NCBI GenBank assembly: GCA_963920635.1
Contig: OY987299.1
Span: 130,817,373-130,881,372, forward strand
DNA from: Pseudeuparius sepicola
Lineage: Eukaryota; Arthropoda; Insecta; Coleoptera; Anthribidae
Reading direction: 5' to 3'
Length of the DNA: 64,000 nt
Both the position numbers and the translations under genes were made by a program. Below are positions 53,398 to 64,000 of the stretch, in pieces; position 1 is the stretch's first letter; each line of letters starts with the position of its first letter. The notes under the pieces were generated by a model that ran no database searches, was not told the origin of the DNA, and saw only the letters and a list, made by a program, of their open reading frames with translations.

Positions 53398-55670
53398 TTT
53401 TAAACACTCTGGTGTAAAATGAGCAGAACATATTCGAGATGATCACTTAATTAGATTAAACACTCAAACAACTAAAACGCGAAGAAACTATTAATAATTA
53501 GCTGAAAACCGAAAAAATTATGCCACAAAGCGTCTATGATGCAAACAACGGTAGGTTATACTTAGTTTGTCGCTGTCAAATGGCTGTAAAAGAGTGTAAA
53601 GTTTCATAAAACTCTACCTCAAATTGCAAATGCGCATGTCCACTGGGCCTATTTATTACTATTTTTTACTATATTACGACTTTAAATTCGTCAAAGATTT
53701 TCCGCGCATCCTATGTATAAAAAGCATCGCCCAGCACTCTACCTATAAATATGATCTCTATGGTCTCTCCTGTGACATTTTTCGATTTAATAAGGCTCCC
53801 CTCCAAAGTTATTCATACATTTCTGGTGATTTGTGATTTTCGATATGAACTTTGAACTATAACCTAAAATTTCTGTATTGTATTCTCTAGAAACACATAC
53901 CTAGGTACGTTAAATATTTATGTAGTACCTTTTAAAAGTTAGAAACATGTAATTAATTTCATTTGTGTAATAAAAACAGACATGTTACCGATAAAAAAAT
54001 GTTCCCTTGATTACCACTAAAAAAATATTTTTTTCTGTTTCAAATTGTTTTTCTGTTTCATAATGTAATACTTATAATAAATTTTCTCTCTCTACGCCCA
54101 TGGAGGTCCCTCTAATTATTTCACCGCTAAAGGCCAGATACAGAACGAAAAACGTAACAGACTGACGACGACGGGACAGTTTATATGATAGATCACTGGG
54201 GTATTTATTACTTTTAATTAAATTTCTGGTATTTCAGTCTGTCCATGACCTGCTAAAATAAATTGGTGCACATACATTTGGTTGGTGGCATATGGAAGGG
54301 GTCTCTAGAAAGTGTTAGCGATGCTTTTTTTAAATTAAAACAGGTAATTTTAGGGGGAGGGCCCTTTCCCTGATACTGGGCTGAATTAGGTTTAGGACAT
54401 AAATCAAGAGTGCAGACTGTTTCAGTAGACGCGATTTTTTTTAACTAGTAGGTGCAGGTAGGTAGGAATCTATCTTTTTATCTACCTATATAAATTTCAG
54501 TTCTTTTCTGTTGCTACTCGCTATTATTATATATTTGAACAAAATGTTGATTCAACAGCAATTAATTTTTCATTGTGTTAAGTTATCTTGTCCAATAGAT
54601 GCCGACAGGCTATTTCAGCTGTCAAGTATGACACCTTTCGGTTAACACATATAATATACAGGATTTCTCTTTCTAATGATGTCCTGACCTGACTATGTTG
54701 ACTGTTGACTAGCAACTAGGTAGTAATTTTTCCTTTCTACTTCGAGACGAGTCTTACAATTTGCAACATATTATTTGAACGACAACAGTCGATAAACCAA
54801 TGAGTGTCTCTCGTCATTTTTGCCATTGGTTAAAAGCTGTAATACATCAAGTCGACAAATTAGATATTAGACTTCTTTGATGAATTACTGGTGAGTAGGT
54901 ACGTGTAGAATGATAAAGGGAAGGCAGGTTAGGTAGTTCCTGTCTTCAACTTGTCAGAACACCATTACTTACTGTGTTTCATTTTGGTAATCTTTTAAGA
55001 TGATGTCTGACAACTTTAGCCGATTTTACATAAGCACAAAACAAAATTTTCTGGTTCAATAGATGTGTGAATCATTTCAAAAGTTGGAGTGGCCCGTTCG
55101 AGTTCCACCCTGTTTACTTACAAAAATTAATATTTCACAAGTAGGTACATTTCTCATTTCTTATTGCGATTAAAAATCCCATTGCACAAGATACGGGTAT
55201 AATATGAATAAAATTACCTTTAAAAAGAAGAAAAATGATCCGCGTAAACAGAATTACACGTCATTAAAAACAATTTGTAAGAGGACAACTTCCATAAACA
55301 TTTATTCAAATTGTCGGGCAAAAACTTGCCCAGATTAACAGTGGCTGGTGCCGCCTCGAAGAAGATTACTTAGGCCTGCCAATACTGAGAATAATAAGAA
55401 AGATATAATGTACTTTTTGAGGAAGTTTTTTTGTCTATCACTTCGGGAAATGGAGGGACCCCCTCCAAAAATGTCCAATTTGGGACACCCTGTACATCAA
55501 ATTCCTTATAAAGAAATACAATCAGGGTTTTTCAGCTAAAATATTTGTAAATTACTCTTATAGGTTTTTTTAGAAAAACTGAGTAGGTACTGATTTTTTG
55601 GGATCATTTAAAATTTAACTGTGCCAGTTTTCATTGTTCGGAATGAAGAGAAAAATGTATTATTAGGCTT
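53398..55670. other. Gene-free spacer
   Basis: Upstream region of the 53.1-53.4 kb gene start followed by AT-rich DNA. One orphan palindrome-type tip lies near 55473-55495 (GGACACCCTGTACATC). No gene seen. Confidence 0.35.
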
Positions 55671-55727
55671 TAAATGTAGGAATTTATTATTGTTTTTTAA
55701 TATAAAAAAATCAATTTTTATACAAAT

Positions 55728-55805
55728 TTGGCGCCCAACGTGGGGCCACAAAAGATAATGGTTTGGCCAAAACACCGAGTTTGACATTCACAACTCATTA
55801 AAGTT
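55728..55805 (+). mobile_element. LTR-retrotransposon primer-binding-site remnant, copy 1
   Basis: TTTGGCGCCCAACGTGGGGC, then CACAAAAGATAATGG and CCAAAACACCGAGT. TGGCGCCCAACG is the form of a tRNA primer-binding site just after a 5' LTR in Ty3/gypsy-like elements. The same block occurs at 56934. No LTR or gag/pol frame is recognisable around it. Confidence 0.55.
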
Positions 55806-55989
55806 AGGCGCTAGGCTTTAGGCTGTTGTCCAGATATATACCTTATTTTGAGGTATATATACGTACGCATGGTTGCATAGTGGTGACGGTAGTTTTAGTT
55901 ATTCTTTGACGAGCCAAATAGTTTTTACCGTAGTAGCGGAGATTTGACTAAATTTCCATTAGATACACAAAATTAGTAGAATATGTTGT

Positions 55990-56410
55990 GTTCCTTCTTA
56001 GCATTAGTCTTTCTTATTCCAAGTCGGTATTGTATCGATCTTCTCCGTAATGATGACGTCGTGTTCGTTGCCACCCGGGCAACCTGCGTCCTCGAACGCA
56101 TCGCCGCGGCTCGTGTCTGCCGCTAATCCGGCCATCTCCGACCGCGCGGCGCGATTTATCAAGCTCTTTATCAAGTCGACGCCGGCCATTAATAACCGGT
56201 GCCGAATTAGAACGGCCCGGCCATTTGCATATCCAGATTTCTTCGGCCGGTGCCAGCCCAGACTCCAGACGGTGGAGGTAGAGACTTGGGCGTGTGGATG
56301 GCACCGGCCGCGGCGCCACCTAACCTCTCAAGTAGGTGCGCGCGGTGCGCCAAGTGGGGGCTGGAGTACCGCGTGTCCCCGATTGGATGATTTTGGGGCC
56401 TTATCCCATT
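55990..56410. promoter_or_regulatory. GC-rich island, candidate enhancer
   Basis: About 400 bp of high GC in AT-rich DNA, with an octamer ATTTGCAT (56223-56230), a homeodomain-type CATTAATAACCGG (near 56187) and GC boxes. No splice-supported frame on either strand; overlapping open frames follow from composition. It could be a conserved regulatory element or a distant non-coding exon. Confidence 0.35.
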
Positions 56411-56460
56411 TTTCGGAAAAACAGAAAGTAAAAACATTTTACGTAAAATAATTATTGTAA

Positions 56461-56479
56461 AGAGAGAGAGAGAGAGAGA
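56461..56479. repeat. AG dinucleotide microsatellite
   Basis: Nine to ten AG units. Confidence 0.9.
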
Positions 56480-56929
56480 ATATTTTCCTGCTCCCTCCTC
56501 TGTAACTATACTTTACATAATTGCTAGCACGCCCGAAAGCGCAAGTCAAATGTTCGAGGTGCCCAGTTCTTTTGCCACGGCGCATTTTGGATAAGCTACT
56601 ATGCTGGTGCATCACATGCAAATAATATCGATGTTTAAACAGACCAAAATACTTATATATAGATAACAACTCCTCAATGAGGCTGAAACGTTAAATGATA
56701 CTTCATTGGGCGGGTTTTGAATATCCGATAGAATAACTGATAGAAAAAAGCGTAGGTAGGTACTATAGTGCTGAATTTTGAGCTTTTAATGATATTATGA
56801 CGCTTTTTTACTGCCGATTTTAAAAAACTTATTTTAATTCTCTACAATTTAAAAAATCGCACAATTAAATAAACTTTTTACAGGGTAACCCGAAAACAAA
56901 TTTGTCACATATGGATGATATACAATTTT

Positions 56930-57005
56930 GTTGTACAAATTTGGCGCCCAACGTGGGGCCGCAGAAGATAATGGTTAGGCCAAAACACCGAGTCTGATCT
57001 ATTTC
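56930..57005 (+). mobile_element. LTR-retrotransposon primer-binding-site remnant, copy 2
   Basis: TTTGGCGCCCAACGTGGGGC, then CGCAGAAGATAATGG and CCAAAACACCGAGT. Nearly identical to the block at 55728 and in the same orientation, 1.2 kb apart. The upstream flanks differ apart from a short TACAAA. Confidence 0.55.
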
Positions 57006-57239
57006 TATTTTATCCAATCGCACAGATCAATTTACATATTGCCAATATTGCACGTCTTTGTTGATGTTTCAACAAAACTAACAGCGTTACTAACACGGTG
57101 TAACCCATATTGTTTTCGGTGACGCAATTCCAATTACAAAACCAGGTTTCGAGAATAAGCCTTATGTTTCCTATTAGAACTGTATCCAAAATAGAAGGCG
57201 CATAATGTATAAGGTCGGATCATTATACACTCTCGTCCT

Positions 57240-57490
57240 ATTATTGAACACTTCCATCAATTAACATTTGAAATTGTTCAATGAATGCGCCGCATTGTCT
57301 TTCAATGGCACGTCGGGGCTATTAAAAAATGATAATCCTCTAAAAGCGTGAAATGAGCTCTATTACGGTTGTGTAACTGCGAATTCTCCGCGTGCGTTAA
57401 GGACGCATCGGCGCCTTTGATGTTTGAGGCAAATAGGAAATCCAGGAGAAGGCGGCAGGTTTGCTTTTTAATAGAAAACGGGGAATCCAT
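57240..57490. promoter_or_regulatory. Candidate conserved non-coding element
   Basis: GC-balanced, complex sequence (ATTCTCCGCGTGCGTTAAGG, CATCGGCGCCTTTGATGTTT, CAGGAGAAGGCGGCAGGTTT) with a TCAATTAACATTTG homeodomain-type site at its left. No gene evidence. Its texture differs from the surrounding repeats and resembles the islands at 56.0-56.4 and 62.1-62.7 kb. Confidence 0.28.
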
Positions 57491-57939
57491 AAGTAATATA
57501 TGTTTATTATTGAGAGCGGTTAGTTAAAAATGCCAAATTCCAAGATTTTCTATAGGGTGAAATAAGAAACTAAAAACGAGATATTAATTTTCTGAGGAGT
57601 TCCTACAACTAATATCCTAATATCTCAGAGAGTCGTTTTATCATTTTAAACGTTCAATGGTCAAACATAATATGGGCTAAGGCAAAAAGTTTGTTAATAA
57701 AAAACTATTTTTCCTAGTAGGCTTTGCTAGTAGGCCAAAAAGTAAAATTTAATGTTAGAAACTGTCATTTTGTCAAAGTTTTCGGATCTAGCTGCATTTT
57801 CTCAGGACAGCTTTGGGAATACAGTCTTGCAGTTGCTCTGTTATCTTGCCTGAATTCACCAAAAATAAGCGACATATCAAGAAAATTTCCCAACTTATTC
57901 TAAGAAAAGTTAATGTACATGGTAGCTCACTATAAATTG

Positions 57940-59170
57940 ACACCCCCTTAACTTGTTAGTTTTTGAGGTTAGAAAAAAGTTTTATACAAAAGTTTTAGAT
58001 ACTAATACAAAGGTTTTTGTGACGCTATTGGACCTTATACAGTGTGTTCTACAAAGCCGTGGCAGACATAACTTATGTTTTTTAAACGGAACACCTTGTA
58101 TATGTTTAGATTATTGAATTCTACGTATTTTTCTGATTCCAACGATGTATATATGTTATATGTTCGATGCAACCGTTCGTTCAGGACTGAGCCTTTTTTG
58201 TGGGGGATTACTCCTTGGGTCATAGGTTGCCATGGAAGACAAATTCCAAATTATATTAATAATTATTGACAGTTTACAAGTATATTCGCGCTTTGGAAAA
58301 CAAAATGGGCTATTTTAAGATTTCAGGGTAAAATAAAGAAGGGGAATTGATAGAAATGAGAAATTTTAAATAGTAACATAGTTAATAAACTTCGTCAGAT
58401 TTATTGTTTGCAATTTAATTTTTCTTGAAAACTACAGTAACATTTAGAAAAAGGGTATATATTTATATATTTTTTGTGCGGTAATTTAAAAAACACAATT
58501 TATTTTTACAGACCGGGAAATGTAGAAACACTGAAAGGTAGAATTCGGGAAGAAAACCACATATTAAATACTGAACACAGCAATTTTATCGTTGACTCAA
58601 TAAACAGAAAGTTAGTAGCAAATAGCAATAAATGCATTGAGCAAGATGGAGGCCATGTGGAGCATTTGTAATACCTACGTTTATCATTTTTCTAAATGTT
58701 ATTGTTGTTTTCAATAAAAATTAAATTTTAAACAATAAATCTGATGAAGTTTATTGACTGTTACTATTTAAAATTTCTGATTTCTCTCAATTTTTCTCTG
58801 AAATCTTAAAATAGCCAATTTTTCCAAAGCGTGAATATACTTGCAAACTGCCAATAATTATTACTATAATTTGGCATTTGTCTTACATTGCAACCTATGA
58901 CCCAAGGAGTAATCCCTCACAAAAAAGGCTCAGTTCTGAACGAACGGTTGGACCAAACATATAACATATACTTCGTTGGGATTAGAAAAATGCGTAGAAT
59001 TCAATAATCTGAAAATATACAAGGTGTTCCATTTAAAAAAACATAAGTTATGTCTGCCACGGCTTTCTAAGGTCTAATAGCGTCACAAAAAACTTTGTAT
59101 TAGTACCTAAATCTTTTATAAAAAGCTTTTTTTTTTTACCTCAAAAACTAACAAGTTAAGGGGGGGTGTC
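57940..59170. mobile_element. Palindromic Tc1/mariner-type element with transposase end
   Basis: The arms match from ACACCCCCTTAACTTGTTAG (left) / CTAACAAGTTAAGGGGGGGT (right) inward through GACGCTATTGGACCTTA / TAAGGTCTAATAGCGTC, GCCGTGGCAGACATAACTTA, CAACGATGTATATATG-like sequence, CCCTTGGGTCATAGGTTGCA-like sequence and CTGTCAAT/ATTGACAG-like sequence to a loop at about 58430-58700. The left arm alone keeps CAGTGTGTTCTAC (58040-58052), a terminal-type motif. The loop encodes a transposase C-terminus. Confidence 0.78.
58510..58671 (+). pseudogene. Tc1/mariner-type transposase C-terminal fragment
   Basis: RPGNVETLKGRIREENHILN, then TEHSNFIVDSINRKLVANSN, then KCIEQDGGHVEHL and a stop. The Arg-Pro...Val-x-x-Leu-Lys start, the Cys-Ile, and the closing GGHxEHL are typical of the last ~50 residues of Tc3/mariner-group transposases. 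The catalytic core is absent; the frame begins at the arm/loop boundary. Confidence 0.75.
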
Positions 59171-59813
59171 TTGAACTTGAACTTCAAGAACAATAACTTG
59201 AATTTTTTGATACTTTAGCCATATTCGATTGACAAAAGAAAATTCTGTTCACTCTACTAATTACAAAATGGGACCAGTTCAGAAAATGTTCTTAATTCAA
59301 ATTAAGTTTTGAGATCATACACCCAAGTGGCATAAGCATTTGTGTAAGTACCTACTTCTTTATAAATGGAAATTTAAAATTAGAATTCCTGTATTATGAA
59401 GGATTCCTTAAAGACACAAACGTGCCTTATAATTTTTTGCCTGTAACTGGATTTCACGAGAAATTAGGATTTCTGCTTCGATTAGTTTGTCGAAACAACT
59501 CAAAGGTGCGCGCCACTGTAAAATCGGAAACGGCATCCCACCATATGCAGAGACTGTCCCGGTCGAGCCTTAAGTCCAAATTTGCTCCTTCCTAAAGTTC
59601 TTTATTCAAAGGTTTCAGCCTTTGATCACAATAGGTAAGTCTCTAATCTAACCTTACTCATGGAAGGTTACTTCGGTCTGTAAATTATTAATGCCACAAA
59701 CAAGGCACTTTAAGCGACCCATTTTGCATATTTCAATTAAATAATTATCTGCAGTCACATTTTTTGTGCTTCACACCAAAAAGTCTAAAGACTGCGCACA
59801 AAAATGAAAGGAC
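59171..59813. other. Gene-free spacer
   Basis: No gene or clear repeat. A slightly GC-richer stretch lies near 59500-59580. Confidence 0.3.
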
Positions 59814-59821
59814 GTCACAAC

Positions 59822-60854
59822 TAGAGTTGTGCCGTTTGAAAGTTTCATTTGAAATTTTCACATTTGAAACTTTCAAAAGTGGAATATTTCACTTATCCCA
59901 TGAAGTGAAATTTCAGTGAAATTTCAAGAGAAAGTTTCACTTCATAAATTTCGCGAAACTTTCTCATATATTTCATTAAAGTTTCGCGAAAACATATGCG
60001 GCAGGCGACCATCCCTTCATTTAATTTGGATGCGCCCGCGCCGGCTGTTAAACGGGAAGTGATATTATCAAAATAAACATATAATTTTTGTTCCACTAAT
60101 AATTTATAACAAAAACCGCTGTAGTCCGCTATTTTGATTTTTTCAAAAAAATAGTTTTTTGGTCAAAACTTATATTTTTTGCTCGATGGTTTTTTCTTTA
60201 CTGCATTCGGTTTCTTGGAAAAACTACACAAGTTTAGTTTTTGAACCATCAACTTGGCCTAAAAATTGCTGAGATAATCGAGCGTAACGTAACGTCTTAT
60301 CTGACTTGTCACCTATACAGTCTGTATGTTTTGTGATTAATAAATAATACTACTACTACTACTATCTTTATCTGGGAAACTCTATACCTATGCCACTTCA
60401 TACGCATACATAATTTTTGGGCTTGGGTGGGGACTGTTTATAGGAAATGATTGCGAAATTTTCACGTGAAACTTTCTTTAAATTTCATAAATTTCAACAT
60501 CACATTGAAAGTTTCAAATATTTCAAAGTTTCGCGAAAATTTCTATAGGAAATTATTGCGAAATTTTCACGTGAAACTTTCTTTAAATTTCATAAATTTC
60601 AACATCACATTGTAAGTTTCAAATATTTCGCGAAAATTTCTTTAAATTTCGAAAGTTTCGCGAAAACTTCTATAGGAAATTATTGCGAAAATTTCACGTG
60701 AAACTTTCTTTAAATTTCATAAATTTCAACATCACATTGAAAGTTTCAAATATTTCGCGAAAATTTCTTTAAATTTCATAAATTCCGAAAGTTTCGCGAA
60801 AATTTCAAAGTGAAATTTCCCTTTCCCTGGAAAAGTGAAATTTGCCCATCCCTA
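59822..60854. mobile_element. Non-autonomous hAT element with 8-bp target duplication
   Basis: Flanked by the perfect 8-bp repeat GTCACAAC (59814-59821 and 60855-60862). The right end, read inward, is TAGGGATGGGCAAATTTCAC, a classic hAT terminus; the left end TAGAGTTGTGCCGTTTGAAA is a diverged match. 1,033 bp with no transposase. Both sub-terminal regions are arrays of GAAATTTC / GAAAGTTTC motifs. Confidence 0.85.
60441..60790. repeat. Tandem array inside the hAT element
   Basis: About three units that start TAGGAAAT(G/T)ATTGCGAAA at 60441, 60546 and 60673 (105 and 127 bp apart). Each contains TTTTCACGTGAAACTTTC, TTTCATAAATTTCAACATCA and AATATTTCGCGAAAATTTC. The differing unit lengths come from extra GAAATTT/TTTCGCGAAA submotifs. 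Confidence 0.8.
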
Positions 60855-60862
60855 GTCACAAC

Positions 60863-62079
60863 TGACGTTCTACACCATAACAAATCCACAGCGGGCGACG
60901 ACTTTCCTCATGGTAGCGCATTGCCGACCGAATCGCGTATGTTTCTTAAAGTGTGAGTTGCAAGTTGCAATCATACATCGTGGTTTGGTTGCAATACAGC
61001 AAAGTATTAATAAATATAGACAAGTCGGAGATAAAAGCAAAGTCTAGAAATACTAAAGTCCGCTCACTTCTTTGATCTCTCGGAAAAGCCGACAATTTTT
61101 TGCGACCGGTCGTATATCAGCGTCACCTCGCACGCTTCGCATTTACAAGGGCGACTAAACGAAATTTCCGTCAAGCTAGTTATACGGGAGCAGGTTCATA
61201 TTAACTCTCCATTATTTAACAAAGTCTAGAAATATTAATATATTTATTTGTAGACTTTGGTACAACATTATTTGGGTAGGTAAGTGTACCGTTAGTTTTT
61301 GGTAGATAGAGTTAAATTAAAATACAAGGTAGCTCTTACCAGAATCTACATAATTAGTAGGTATATCTGTAGACTTTGGTTGGAACATGAATAAAAATGC
61401 AATTATTTATGTTTTACCTTCATTTTTAATAAAGCCTAACAAAACATAGAGCAGACAAAAACATAAATAATAAACAAATATTTAACGACAAAGAGTTAAA
61501 CTAATCATATCTACTTTTTCATCCTGTAGTAAATATTTTGATATTTAAATTGACATAAACAATACTGAACAAAATATTACGCATACGTACCTACACAAGC
61601 ATGCATCTTACCTTAAGCTTCTGGCAATAATCTTAATGGGACAGCCGAGGTTACAGCAGTTTTTACTAAACGTTTTCCGGACGAAGTGATAATCAAAATG
61701 TGCCTTGCAAATTCTTATAGGTTTATATGCCTCTTCAGGTGGAATATTCGCAAATTTATGTTCTCCGATGAACCCTAAGGCATTCTTCTATTGCTGGCAC
61801 CTTTAAATTTTCAATATTTTAATATTATATCTATATTATTCTTCAATTAATACCTAAGTATTCAAATTTCACATAAAAATGTCTTTATTTTTGTAGGTAG
61901 GTACCTCAAACTCAATCTTACCTTTCAGGGTCTTTAGGAAATGAAAAAAGGTAATATAGTCAGTAAAAAGCGTTACTAGGCATCACTACAACACAGTCAC
62001 GGTCGGTCGGTAATATTTTGCGCGCACCCGGTAGAATGCGAACGAACCGCTCTCAGCTACACTGTGTACAGCTTATTTT
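60863..62079. other. Gene-free spacer
   Basis: AT-rich. A GC-richer portion at 60930-61200 (GACCGGTCGTATATCAGCGT, GGGCGACTAAACGAAATTTC) may be regulatory. No gene seen. Confidence 0.3.
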
Positions 62080-62700
62080 CTTATATTATAAGATATCGAT
62101 CGGCTCGGTCGCGGTACTCCGATGACGGCGGGAGGAGGAGAGCGGGAGAGGGCAAGAGGGAAACGTTTGTTTACACAAGGCCGAGTGCCCGGACTTATTA
62201 GTATATCTCTGGACGGTGATAAAAGTTCCGTGTATATTCGCGTGGGAACTCTCGCAATCGCGTACAACTCTAAAAAGATACTTGTCAATATTTCCTATTA
62301 AACCCCATTATACAGCGAGGACACGTATGTGCCGGTTTCACGGTCTATCGGACGCGCGAACGTGTATTAATGATACGGAAGATGATTTATGAGCCGACGA
62401 ACGGGAGCGAAGAGGAGACCCGTCGCGGCATTATTAAAAAGCCACTAATTTCAATTAGCCAGCATTTTATGCTAATGGCGGCCGATTTGCATAAGACCCG
62501 CCCTGTCAGGCGGCTTGTCAAATTTAAAACCAATAAGGCCGAAGTTGGAATTAATGTGCGCCGCGCGTACTATGGTGTAGATAATGGCATGAACGTCCGC
62601 GGAAAAGTGTTCAGGAGGAGGCGACAGAAATCGAAAATTTCCCGAAAAAGTAGTATAGTATTTCTAAAGTCACTTGCAGCAGCAAAAAAACTCTAATTGG
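62080..62700. promoter_or_regulatory. Candidate developmental enhancer (POU/homeodomain sites)
   Basis: Over 600 bp of GC-balanced, non-repetitive sequence. Dense sites: ATTAATGA (near 62366), CTAATTTCAATTAG (62445-62458), ATGCTAAT (62469-62476) and the octamer ATTTGCAT (62485-62492), the last two facing each other eight bases apart. An overlapping 108-residue plus-strand frame is open but basic and unfamiliar, and I treat it as chance. The style is that of conserved insect developmental enhancers (inference). Confidence 0.4.
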
Positions 62701-62824
62701 CGGCATAAAAAGAATGTAGGACATAAGCGTCACGCAGTTTTCAAAAATATACAAGCAACATAATATTTCACTTCTAAGGTTTTCTGGTTGTCGTCAAACA
62801 CAACGTAAAGGTTAATGCACCATA

Positions 62825-64000
62825 CCCAAGCAGCATTTTTAGTCACCGTTACGTTCCGGCGACTTTTGTTTGCAACTTTAAAGTTGTGATTACTACTGAT
62901 AGGAACGTAATTACTACGTTCCTATTACGTCCCTGCGACTAAAATGGGGAACATTTTAGGGTGATAGATACGTAACGGCGACCACCTAGCAACTTACACC
63001 GCTACGACGCGCTTACGTTCCGGCAACGTGGTGGAGACGTAGCTGCGTGGTCACCGCTACTTTGTTGGATTTGTTTGCCTCTTTACATTCGCGTCCTCGC
63101 TTTGTCTTTGTCTAAATAATTAAAAAGTATTCTAGCCCAGCATCTTCAGTCATTTTTCAATAACCGTGGAAAATGGAAGTACCTAATATTTATTTAGAAC
63201 TCATATCTATGAATAATGGTAGGTATAAGAAAGGTATTAATTTGCTGATTTATTTCTCGTTGCTAGATTCAAGAAACTAAAACGATTGAAAATTTTCTGT
63301 CAAATATGACGTTGATAGATTAAAAAGTAAGAACGCGCCCTCTCAAAATGCATGCTTTAACACTTTTTTATCGGGAGGATAAATTACGTAAATGTGCGAA
63401 ATTACCTAAAAATGCCGAAAAATGCTTTTTTAATATTTCTATAAGTTATACGAGTTCATTTTTGCTCAATTTTATCTTCTTTGGGACAATTTTGAAGAAA
63501 TAACTATTTCAGTACCAGAGGAAATTGACATTTGAATATTAATGGCGTCTATCATGTTATAAGAAAATATGGCGTAATTTTCAGTAATTACTTCTAAGTA
63601 TTATTTACCTTAAAATGGGTGTTTGAAGGCTTTGCCACTTAACTGGTAGTAACGGCAACTAGACTTTTTTCACTTTAAGGTAATTCCTTTAAGACGAAAA
63701 TTAGTTTTAGATATTTTAAACTCTAAAGTCCCAATTACTACAAGAGAACTTCAAAGTTCCAGAAGCCTCGTTTAAGTTCCGAATGCTACTACTAGGTCTC
63801 ATTTGGAACTTTAACCTATAATTTTTATATGAGAGTGTTATTTTCAGCAGGTATGTTTTGTGCTATATTTCGAAAAGTTGATATTTAAAATTTTAGCCAC
63901 AGAAGAGAAGCGGTTTGTAATTTTGTATTGAAGACAAGTGTTCCTGTTTCGATTCGTTTCATCCAACTGGTACTTTAATTTTCTATAAAATGTGAATGTG
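62825..64000. mobile_element. Second copy of the CCCAAGCAGCATT element, cut by the window end
   Basis: CCCAAGCAGCATTTTTAGTC and what follows run in step with 22538 onward, with only scattered substitutions and short indels (for example, a missing ACCT repeat near 63689). The right end lies outside the window. Confidence 0.85.

Noticed and set aside
56004..56451. Overlapping frames on both strands in the GC-rich island
   Set aside because: Composition-driven; no homology, start context or splice partners.
62370..62696. 108-residue plus-strand frame
   Set aside because: Basic, unfamiliar, no splice context, and overlapped by dense homeodomain/POU sites typical of non-coding DNA; kept only as regulatory.
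1..64000. CRISPR array, bacterial operon or phage-like defence system
   Set aside because: Spliced eukaryotic genes throughout; the repeated motifs are inverted repeats and minisatellites, with no spacer-repeat regularity.

Overview
The window is AT-rich animal nuclear DNA with spliced genes, short canonical introns and very heavy transposon load. The proteins, gene structures and transposon types (Tc1/mariner-like, hAT, P/THAP, LINE, tRNA-derived SINE) suggest an insect, most likely a beetle; that placement is inference. Eight genes can be recognised and assembled across exons with consistent reading phases: Pigw (+), Eogt (-), Hsbp1 (+), Cibar1/Fam92 (-), Sergef (-), Gorasp2/GRASP (-), Tbc1d20 (+) and Pla2g15 (-). 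There are also one single-exon gene of unknown function (842-1486), the first two exons of an unrecognised minus-strand gene (53130-53397), and one 5S rRNA gene (4616-4735, minus).

Layout. 1-5.4 kb: unknown gene, a three-layer nest of palindromic elements, 5S rRNA. 5.4-12.6 kb: Pigw and Eogt converge; Eogt and Hsbp1 are head-to-head. 12.6-18.4 kb: Hsbp1 converges on Cibar1. 18.4-29.3 kb: palindromes, then Sergef, whose 7.1 kb intron is mostly repeats. 29.3-34 kb: gene-free, with a dead Tc1/mariner-type transposon. 34-41.3 kb: Gorasp2 and Tbc1d20 are head-to-head over 428 bp. 41.3-49 kb: SINE, MITE and hairpins, then Pla2g15. 49-64 kb: mostly gene-free, with palindromes, a hAT element with a perfect 8-bp target duplication, LTR-element leader remnants, and GC-richer islands that look like developmental regulatory DNA.

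The genes are mostly housekeeping genes of the secretory and endolysosomal system (GPI-anchor synthesis, ER O-GlcNAcylation, Golgi stacking, ER Rab GAP, lysosomal phospholipase, exocytosis-linked RCC1 protein), plus a stress regulator and a ciliary BAR protein. Nothing shows they work as one unit.

The most striking structure is about a dozen long palindromes, 0.5-2 kb, whose outer ends read TACAGGGTG or TACAGTG and CACCCTGTA or CACTGTA. They are flanked by TA and often nested. Two keep, in the loop, only the C-terminal end of a Tc1/mariner-type transposase reading frame. They therefore look like foldback derivatives of Tc1/mariner-type elements, and four share one recognisable core. Transcribed inside introns they would form long double-stranded RNA.
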